Source of the DNA: Nostoc mirabile CHAB5784
Lineage (GTDB): Bacteria; Cyanobacteriota; Cyanobacteriia; Cyanobacteriales; Nostocaceae
Assembly: GCF_020829645.1 (NCBI RefSeq)
Contig: NZ_JAIVFS010000022.1
Coordinates: 1-64,000, forward strand
Direction of reading: 5' to 3'
Length of the DNA stretch: 64,000 nucleotides
Numbering within the stretch: the stretch's first letter is position 1; every line of letters begins with the position of its first letter. Below the pieces are notes generated by a model that saw only the letters and a list, made by a program, of their open reading frames with translations, was not told the DNA's origin and ran no database searches. Shown here in pieces: positions 58,119 to 64,000 of the stretch. The position numbers and the translations under genes are program-made.

Positions 58119-58581
58119 ATGTCTAACGATGAATATGACAGTCCGTGGAAAGAAGCTATAGAAACCTACTTTCAAGAGTGCATTGAATTTTTCTTTCCTG
58201 TAGCTGCGGAAGGAATAGACTGGAAGCGAGGCTATACTTTTTTGGACAAAGAGTTACAGCAAGTCGTTCGAGATGCGGAACTAGGGATTTATCGATTGGG
58301 TGATGAGATTACCTGAAGAATTAGAGAACAGTTTTTGGCAAGAAGTAACTCAATATGAGGAGGAAAAGAAAATGCCGTATATTACCAGCGTAGAAAAAAG
58401 GGGTATAAGGGAAGGGTTACTTCAAGGTATTGAAATTGCTTTGGAACTAAAATTTGGCAGCGAAGGGTTAACAATATTACCAGAGATTGTCCAAATACAG
58501 AACGTAGAGATATTAAGGGCTATTCTCACCAGTATCAAAACTGTGAATACTCTAGAAGAACTCCGGCAAATCTATCAATAA
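58119..58581 (+). pseudogene. Rpn/PDDEXK-type transposase-like gene with internal deletion
   Basis: The 5' part, from MSNDEYDSPWKEAIETYFQE through DWKRGYTFLDKELQQVVRDA to EL, is the usual start of cyanobacterial Rpn-like (PD-(D/E)XK family transposase, DUF4351-associated) proteins. The next bases in another frame read GFIDWVMRLPEELENSFWQE and then KKMPYITSVEKRGIREGLLQ, the usual C-terminal third. About 170 middle codons are missing, and the junction (near 58285) is out of frame. The first frame ends at 58316 and the second at 58581. Clear deletion pseudogene. Confidence 0.85.
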
Positions 58582-58817
58582 ATCACCACTCATACTCGAC
58601 TGTAACAAACAGCAATGTCTGAGACAGCCTGCTATGTCTTAATACACTCCCTTTAACCCTATCTCACCCTCTGCTATTTTTAATATATTAATTTAAGTTA
58701 AGAATGCTTGCAAAATAGTAAACAATTTTTGGTAATATCACCCAGGCTAATTTAAAGCTTTACGCCAACTGGATATTTTAATAGAATAATCTCATCAAAA
58801 GATTCGCAGAAATATAA

Positions 58818-60434
58818 ATGGACTGGATTACACTACTGCGATCGCTACAGTCTGATTTTATTAAAAGGTTAACATCTGGTTCTCTGCTTCATTGTGAAAC
58901 AGAAGGTCAATATAGTGAATTAACTATAATCTCTGGAGAAAGGTTAAGGGCATTACGGGAATTTTGCTGGTTGATGGCTGAGAAATATAAACGTGTTTCG
59001 CCAGTTCGTGACGTTTTTATTAGCTATCTCAAAGGAAAGTTGGGTGAGGAAGTTGTCAAAGAACGTTTAGCTGATTTTATTACCGAAGTCGATTATGAAA
59101 AGCGATTTGGCGGCGATGGCAATATAGATTTTACCTTGACTTCTGACCCATCTATTGGTATTGAGGTTAAATCTCGTCACGGTAGTATTGATAGAGTTAG
59201 ATGGTCGATTAGTTCTGAAGAGGTTGAAAAAAATGCAGTTGTAGTTTGCATTTTGATTCAAGAAGATGTAAGTGAAGCACAATCTGAGTATCACCTTTTC
59301 TTAGCTGGCTTTCTCCCAACCCGGATGATTAAGTTGAAAACTGGTAAAATTTCATTTGGGATAGAACAATTACTGTATGGCGGTGGTTTATGGTGTTATC
59401 TAGAACAGTTAGAATCTTCTATAAATAATTCTAGGCAAAAGCCACCAATTTACAAATATATCCCGAAGCAAGAAATTGCATCTAAGCCAACTATTAATCA
59501 GTTGAGCAAATCTTATTTTCACCCAGAATATAGTGATGAAGATTTAAATATACTTTATGTAAGATTAGGTGATGAATGTTTTGAGAAAGGAGAATATTCA
59601 AATGCGATCGCCAACTATAATCAAGCCTTACAAGTTAAATCTAGTGATGTTGATTTATATTATAAACGAGGTTTAGCTTATTATCAAATAGGAGATTATG
59701 AAGCTGCGATCGCAGATTATTCTCAGGCAATTCAGATAAATCTTCATGATGCTAAATCTTATAATAAACGAGGTCTAGCTCTGTCTCAACTAGGAAGATT
59801 AGAAGAAGCAATTAATGATTATACCCAAGCTATCAGAATTAATCCTAATGTTGCCGTAGCTTATAAAAACCGGGCTGAAGCTCGTTCTCATGTAGGAGAT
59901 AACCAAGGAGCAATTGAGGATTATACACAGGCTATTAAAATTAACCCCCATTATGCTGATGCTTATAAAAACCGTGGAATTGCTCGTTATTTATTAGGCT
60001 CTCAACCGGGATTTCCCCAAGCAATTAAAATTAATCCTAAAGATGCCATAGCTTATAAAAAACGTGGTAATGCTCGTTCAGATTTAGGAGATTTTGAAGG
60101 AGCGATTGAAGATTATACTCACGCAATACAGATTAATCCTAATTATGCAGATGCTTATTACAACCGTGGTAATGCTCGTTCAGATTTAGGAGATTTTGAA
60201 AGAGCAATTGAAGATTATACTCAAGCAATCCAGATTAATTCAAATTATGCAGATGCTTATTACAATCGTGGCAATATCCGTTTAGAAATAGCAGAGAAAC
60301 AAGCAGCAATTGAAGATTTTCAAAAAGCGGCAGATATCTATCGTCAAGAAGGTAAGCTAGAAGCACTCAAAGATACACGAGAAAGAATATTAGATTTAGA
60401 AATAGAAGAATCATTAGATATTTTAAACTTCTAG
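58818..60434 (+). CDS. PD-(D/E)XK-like nuclease domain fused to TPR repeats
   Basis: The 538-residue protein has an N-terminal region (1-200) with GKLGEEVVKERLADFITEVD, GGDGNIDFTLTSDPSIGIEV and KSRHG: Glu76/77, Asp104, Glu116 and Lys118 fit a PD-(D/E)XK nuclease core. A linker (200-250) leads to about eight TPR units (NAIANYNQALQVKSSDVDLY, then GDYEAAIADYSQAIQINLHD and so on). One unit near residue 395 has lost its second half (LLGSQPGFPQAIKINP). No signal peptide. The TPR part should bind protein partners. A defence or DNA-processing role is inferred from the domain pairing only. Confidence 0.82.
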   Translation: MDWITLLRSLQSDFIKRLTSGSLLHCETEGQYSELTIISGERLRALREFCWLMAEKYKRVSPVRDVFISYLKGKLGEEVVKERLADFITEVDYEKRFGGDGNIDFTLTSDPSIGIEVKSRHGSIDRVRWSISSEEVEKNAVVVCILIQEDVSEAQSEYHLFLAGFLPTRMIKLKTGKISFGIEQLLYGGGLWCYLEQLESSINNSRQKPPIYKYIPKQEIASKPTINQLSKSYFHPEYSDEDLNILYVRLGDECFEKGEYSNAIANYNQALQVKSSDVDLYYKRGLAYYQIGDYEAAIADYSQAIQINLHDAKSYNKRGLALSQLGRLEEAINDYTQAIRINPNVAVAYKNRAEARSHVGDNQGAIEDYTQAIKINPHYADAYKNRGIARYLLGSQPGFPQAIKINPKDAIAYKKRGNARSDLGDFEGAIEDYTHAIQINPNYADAYYNRGNARSDLGDFERAIEDYTQAIQINSNYADAYYNRGNIRLEIAEKQAAIEDFQKAADIYRQEGKLEALKDTRERILDLEIEESLDILNF

Positions 60435-60590
60435 AAAATCGATGATTTCGGATAAATAGCAACTTTCAGCTACCCTCAACTCATATAGTATCCTATCTCA
60501 TTTATGAAAATTCTCTCTGTCCACATCCCCCACTTCGTAAAAGTTATCCGGGATATATACCGTTTCCTAATCAGATCAGGTACATCATAG

Positions 60591-60633
60591 CCCCCTCCCC
60601 GCAAGCGAGGAGGGGGTTGGGGGTGGGGTTCTG
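60591..60633. repeat. Dispersed GC-rich repeat, copy 4 (inverted)
   Basis: AGCCCCCTCCCCGCAAGCGA then GGAGGGGGTTGGGGGTGGGG, in the gap between the TPR fusion gene and cphA2. An ACCGAGAACCGCTATAAC word (end of the element type at 1219) follows at about 60644. Confidence 0.9.
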
Positions 60634-60743
60634 TACCTACTCAACCGAGAACCGCTATAACCTTTCACGAATGATTTAAAACTGCTATACCCCAATTTAC
60701 CGTTGGATTAAGCAAAATTGGGTTAAGCGCCTATTTACTTAGC

Positions 60744-62654
60744 TCACAAAATTGCTCCAGTCTCTTTCAAATAAACCCGCGTAAATGGTTCATCTTCACC
60801 CAAAGAATAATCTTCAATCAACCCTTTGCGACGAATAGAAATATCGTTGCCTTTTCTAATCACCACAGTCGAACCATCGAATACATCCCGCACTAATATC
60901 ATCTCAGTTTCGGTGGGATTATCCAAAACGACCATATTACTACTGGGGTAAAACATCCCCTCTTCATCTAGAATGTCTTCGGCATACTCGGCAATCAGCA
61001 AATCAAGTTTTGGATGACGCAGCAAAGTTTGGACGTTGCTGTTGTAATTTTTGCTTAATACTTTTTTGGAGCGATTCACAAAAACTGCATCACGACAAAC
61101 AGCGCCTATTGTCCAGTTGGGATTTTGCAAAAGGATATGGTCAATCGTTGCTTGCAGTTCTTCAACTGAGATTTTATTAAAGGTAATAATCGGTATCCTA
61201 GAATCTGTACCCGACTCAAAAAAGGTTTCTAAGATATGAGAAGGCACATCAACGCTTTCACCAACAGAAGGTTTAAGATGCATTAAAACACCTGGTGCAG
61301 CGTTGATTTCCAAGATAGCAAAGTTACTAGATTTCCAAGATTCCGAGAGACTTTTGGTAATGACATCAATACCAAGGCAAGTCAACTGGAAGTGTTGGGC
61401 AATATCTTGCGCCAAGATAATATTGTCATCATGAACTGTCTGGGTTGCATCGATGCTCATACCTCCAGCTGAAAGATTGGCGACTTTACGCAGGTAAACA
61501 GTGCGTCCCTTCTCAATAACACTGTCCAATGATAAGCGCTGTTCCTCTAGGTAGAGTTCCATCGCTTCATCTATCTGAATTTTACTCATCGGCGAGGTGG
61601 GTGAGTCTAAACGTGCAGGTTTGCGGTTCTCTTGGCGAATTAACTCTGCAAGCGTTAAATAGCCATCACCAACAACCGATGCTGGACGGCGTTCTGTGGC
61701 GGCGACAAATCTGCCATTGACACACAACAAACGAAAATCTGAGCCGGAAATACTTTTCTCAACAATTATCCGAGTTAGCTGATCTTCGGGAATCGCTGCC
61801 AGTGCCCTATTATAAGCAGCTGCAAGTTCTTTTGAGTCCTGCACGTCAGCCGTAACGCCAATTCCTTTGTGGCCTACCACTGGCTTAACTGCCACTGGGT
61901 AACCAATTTGTCTTGCTGCCGCTAAGGCTTCCTTTTCAGTAAAGACAATATCGCCTTCAGGGACTGGGAAACCTAACGTTTTTAAAAATGCCTTACAGTC
62001 ATCTTTGCGGGTGGTGAATTCCGAATCTAGATGGCTATCACAGTTAAATGTTGTTGCTACCCCCCGGACATGTTTTTTTCCAAAGCCGTATTGCATTAAT
62101 CCTTCTTCCCACAAATAAAAGGCGGGAATACCTTTTTCGTAGGCTGTTCGCAATAAGGCGTAAACCGTGGGGCCACCATAGACAGAGGCGCGGAATTTAT
62201 TTTGCAGCCTCACCAATTGTTCGTCAAAGGTAAAGTCTTCGTCTTGGGTAATAGCTTCAAACCAATCCCAAACAAAATAAGCTACCTCTCTAGTTGTGCG
62301 TTCATGTAATGATTGAATGCTAATCCGCACGAAACCTGGATATGGCTTGACACTCCAACGGTTAAGGTGCAAATCCATGTCCAGTTTTCCGACTTCGGAC
62401 ACAACTTGGGCAAATAGATGAGCATAAGATTCGTAGCTTTGGCTGCCCAGATTTGGATAGCGATCGCCAATCTTTGCAATATAATCTTCAATGGGCAAAG
62501 GCTCTCTAGACTCAACTAGAGCAAAGTCAAATACTAGCGCCCCTATATCTAAATAGAGGTTGGGCCCAATATAATGCTTGAAGTTGAAAATATCGAATAC
62601 ATCCGTTCTTCTAGCATTAATGCGGACTAAATCACTGCTTTTTTGTAGAACCAT
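60744..62654 (-). CDS. cphA2: Cyanophycin synthetase CphA2 (short form)
   Basis: The 636-residue protein is much shorter than CphA1 (about 870-900). It has the N domain (1-160), and an ATP-grasp domain (about 220-480) with FPVPEGDIVFTEKEALAAAR, GYPVAVKPVVGHKGIGVTAD, VEKSISGSDFRLLCVNGRFV and FAILEINAAPGVLMHL. The C-terminal part is only a truncated Mur-ligase-like remnant without the GTNGKTT loop. This matches CphA2 of nitrogen-fixing cyanobacteria, which rebuilds cyanophycin from beta-Asp-Arg dipeptides using one ATP site. The adjacent cphB gene, divergent, supplies such dipeptides. Confidence 0.9.
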   Translation of the reverse strand: MVLQKSSDLVRINARRTDVFDIFNFKHYIGPNLYLDIGALVFDFALVESREPLPIEDYIAKIGDRYPNLGSQSYESYAHLFAQVVSEVGKLDMDLHLNRWSVKPYPGFVRISIQSLHERTTREVAYFVWDWFEAITQDEDFTFDEQLVRLQNKFRASVYGGPTVYALLRTAYEKGIPAFYLWEEGLMQYGFGKKHVRGVATTFNCDSHLDSEFTTRKDDCKAFLKTLGFPVPEGDIVFTEKEALAAARQIGYPVAVKPVVGHKGIGVTADVQDSKELAAAYNRALAAIPEDQLTRIIVEKSISGSDFRLLCVNGRFVAATERRPASVVGDGYLTLAELIRQENRKPARLDSPTSPMSKIQIDEAMELYLEEQRLSLDSVIEKGRTVYLRKVANLSAGGMSIDATQTVHDDNIILAQDIAQHFQLTCLGIDVITKSLSESWKSSNFAILEINAAPGVLMHLKPSVGESVDVPSHILETFFESGTDSRIPIITFNKISVEELQATIDHILLQNPNWTIGAVCRDAVFVNRSKKVLSKNYNSNVQTLLRHPKLDLLIAEYAEDILDEEGMFYPSSNMVVLDNPTETEMILVRDVFDGSTVVIRKGNDISIRRKGLIEDYSLGEDEPFTRVYLKETGAIL

Positions 62655-62969
62655 TGATTACGAACCTTTGGCTAAACACCCTGAAATTTAGATGCTGAGT
62701 TCTGGTTACTCAGACTTATTGATTGTAAATTGATTCACATTAATTGTGGAGAGTGATGGCAAAGCCATTGATCTAATCAGAACCCACATTAAACCTATTA
62801 GTAAGCATTTTCAACTATCTCAAGGCATAATTAAACCTCCCAACCTCAGTAAAGAAAAAAGTACAGTCAATTCATCCTCATGAATAGTCAAATATATAAC
62901 CTTTGAAAGGTGCAAACCCAGCCAATAACTTGTATAAATAAGTATGCGGTATTCAAAAGACAGCAAAGT
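62655..62969. other. Divergent promoter region of cphA2 and a small gene
   Basis: About 315 AT-rich bases. Nitrogen control by NtcA is plausible for cyanophycin genes, but I could not fix a convincing GTA-N8-TAC site. No gene is supported. Confidence 0.4.
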
Positions 62970-63173
62970 ATGAATAGCACACAAGCTGCTCTAAGAGACG
63001 AAATTCGAGAACTTGCTGAGGAAGCTTTTCACCAAAAGCTGATCTCTGGGCATGGTGATGGCCCGGATATGAATGAGTATCAAATTGTCTACCAAGGCAA
63101 ACCCAGGCATCTCCCACTAGAACAAGCACGTTTTTTCTTAACTAACTTGCTTTACAGAAGTCGCATTCATTAG
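62970..63173 (+). CDS. Small conserved hypothetical protein, 67 aa
   Basis: From ATG 62970 (MNSTQAALRDEIRELAEEAF) the protein is 67 residues, helical, with HGDGPDMNEYQIVYQGKPRH and LPLEQARFFLTNLLYRSRIH. A longer frame from 62910 adds 20 unlikely residues. The compact, non-repetitive sequence between cphA2 and cphB looks like a real conserved cyanobacterial gene, but I cannot name the family. A terminator-like hairpin follows at 63266. Confidence 0.7.
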   Translation: MNSTQAALRDEIRELAEEAFHQKLISGHGDGPDMNEYQIVYQGKPRHLPLEQARFFLTNLLYRSRIH

Positions 63174-63265
63174 GACTTACCATCAGATATCTAATTGCAC
63201 CCAGCGAGAGTTAATACCAATTATTTAATAATTGCCCAAGAAATTTTCAATCGGCAATTAGCAAT

Positions 63266-63290
63266 GCCTCTAGAAAATCACTCTAGAGGC
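63266..63290 (+). terminator. Hairpin terminator-like element before cphB
   Basis: GCCTCTAGA and TCTAGAGGC form a perfect 9-bp stem around AAATCAC, 93 bases after the small gene. A TTTTATTA run follows somewhat downstream (63307), so efficiency is uncertain. Confidence 0.5.
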
Positions 63291-63546
63291 AGTTGCTGCT
63301 GTGGGTTTTATTAAGTCAACAAACGTTAATAAGGATAGTTATTTTTTATGTAATTTTATTTTTTGGAAAAATCTTTTGGTTTCGCTGCGATGTCTAACGA
63401 CAAACGGCAACTCTTGGAAACGCTTTGCGAATGCGTCTACGCAAACTGTAATACTACCTTCTATCAAGTGATCTACCAAAGGGATGATTTGATAGTTGGA
63501 ATTGTCATGGTTTAGTAAAATTTATTAACTCAAATCAGGGGGCATC

Positions 63547-64000
63547 ATGGTAGAAAGTAATCCCAAACGGCAGTTGGTAATTATAGGGGGAGCCGAAGAC
63601 AAGGAAGGAGATTGCCAAATTCTGCGGGACTTTGTGCGACGCGCTGGGGGTACGAAGGCGTATATTGTAATTCTGACAGCGGCGACAGAATTACCAAGAG
63701 AAGTGGGAGAAAACTATATTAGAGTATTTGAGCGACTGGGAGCCGAAAATGCTCGCATTATTGATACAGAAACCCGCGAAGATGCATCTTCATCTACTGC
63801 ATTAGAAGCAATTCATAAAGCAACTGGGGTCTTTTTTACCGGAGGAGATCAAGCTCGCATAACTAACATTCTCAAGGGCACCGAAATAGATACGGCGATT
63901 CATCAACGGTTCTCTGAAGGTGTAGTTATCGCAGGCACAAGTGCCGGAGCTGCCGTGATGCCAGACGTAATGATTGTAGAAGGCGACTCAGAAACACATC
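63547..64000 (+). CDS. cphB: Cyanophycinase (partial, runs off window)
   Basis: Cyanophycinase is a serine exopeptidase that cuts cyanophycin to beta-Asp-Arg dipeptides. The visible 151 residues start MVESNPKRQLVIIGGAEDKE, followed by CQILRDFVRRAGGTKAYIVI, GVFFTGGDQARITNIL and GVVIAGTSAGAAVMPDVMIV with the nucleophile Ser near residue 132. The full protein should be about 275 residues. ATG 63547 has a GGGGG tract 4-8 bases upstream. In related genomes cphB precedes the full-length cphA1, which may lie beyond the window; this is inference. Confidence 0.94.
   Translation, partial: MVESNPKRQLVIIGGAEDKEGDCQILRDFVRRAGGTKAYIVILTAATELPREVGENYIRVFERLGAENARIIDTETREDASSSTALEAIHKATGVFFTGGDQARITNILKGTEIDTAIHQRFSEGVVIAGTSAGAAVMPDVMIVEGDSETH

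Noticed and set aside
62655..62969. NtcA binding site upstream of cphA2
   Set aside because: I looked for GTA-N8-TAC and found no convincing match, so no site is called.

Overview
The window reads as a chromosome segment from a filamentous, heterocyst-forming, nitrogen-fixing cyanobacterium of the Nostoc/Anabaena group. The evidence is as follows. HIP1 octamers (GCGATCGC) are scattered through coding DNA, for example near 1555 and 6779. Seven-base short tandem repeats of the TTAGTCA/TTACGAA type are frequent. The gene content is cyanobacterial: a nifV-nifZ-nifT cluster behind a serine acetyltransferase, Asr1405-type and DUF2949 proteins, the cyanophycin genes cphA2 and cphB, IctB, a cyanoexosortase B system, a type II NADH dehydrogenase, and many Uma2 and DUF4058 genes. 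Species assignment is not possible by eye.

Layout. 1-2.4 kb: end of an IS4-type transposase, two small hypothetical genes, a 42-bp minisatellite, MITE-like elements and a WD40 gene remnant. 2.4-9.2 kb: NDH-2, then the nif-associated block cysE, Asr1405-like, DUF2949, nifV, nifZ, nifT and a thioredoxin-like [2Fe-2S] protein, closed by a terminator-like hairpin. 9.4-13 kb: a decayed toxin-antitoxin region with a MITE inside one gene, an acyltransferase, a Uma2 gene and repeats. 13-18.9 kb: proS, a GerMN protein, an ArsR-type regulator, accB-efp and a lumenal-type cyclophilin. 19-31.5 kb: aspartoacylase with a divergent LysR gene, Uma2, a repeat nest at 22.4-23.2 kb, thiL, gap2, nadD, murC-murB, ybaB, a low-molecular-weight phosphatase and a LuxR-type response regulator. 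32-46 kb: smpB, then an envelope and exopolysaccharide region with a WGxxGxxG-CTERM protein, IctB, a degenerate GAF histidine kinase, a DegT aminotransferase, cyanoexosortase B plus partner, a Wza-like export protein, a Wzc-like kinase and two tandem rhomboids. 46-53 kb: MEKHLA, TPR and Uma2 genes, a secreted beta-carbonic anhydrase, a nest of mobile repeats and ubiD. 53-60.5 kb: an accessory region with an SH3 protein, two DUF4058 paralogues (one truncated), a solo transposase zinc ribbon under a perfect palindrome, a membrane protein of unknown function, DUF559, a deleted nuclease pseudogene and a PD-(D/E)XK-TPR fusion. 60.7-64 kb: cphA2 and the start of cphB.

The functional themes are nitrogen fixation (FeMo-cofactor homocitrate supply), nitrogen storage as cyanophycin, carbon metabolism (IctB, carbonic anhydrase, Gap2) and cell-surface polysaccharide with exosortase-linked sorting.

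The most unusual signal is not a gene. Four full elements (8307-8459, 12186-12354, 22929-23097, 50170-50378) and one half copy (13093-13140) share a cloverleaf-like layout: hairpin 1, then a short central stem enclosing hairpins 2 and 3, then hairpin 4. Arm sequences differ between copies while pairing is kept, and three different terminal inverted repeat pairs surround the same layout. Two of the copies sit at the same position of a second dispersed palindromic repeat; one of these has a 9-bp target duplication and an empty-site relative 0.5 kb away. This looks like a modular family of non-coding mobile elements.
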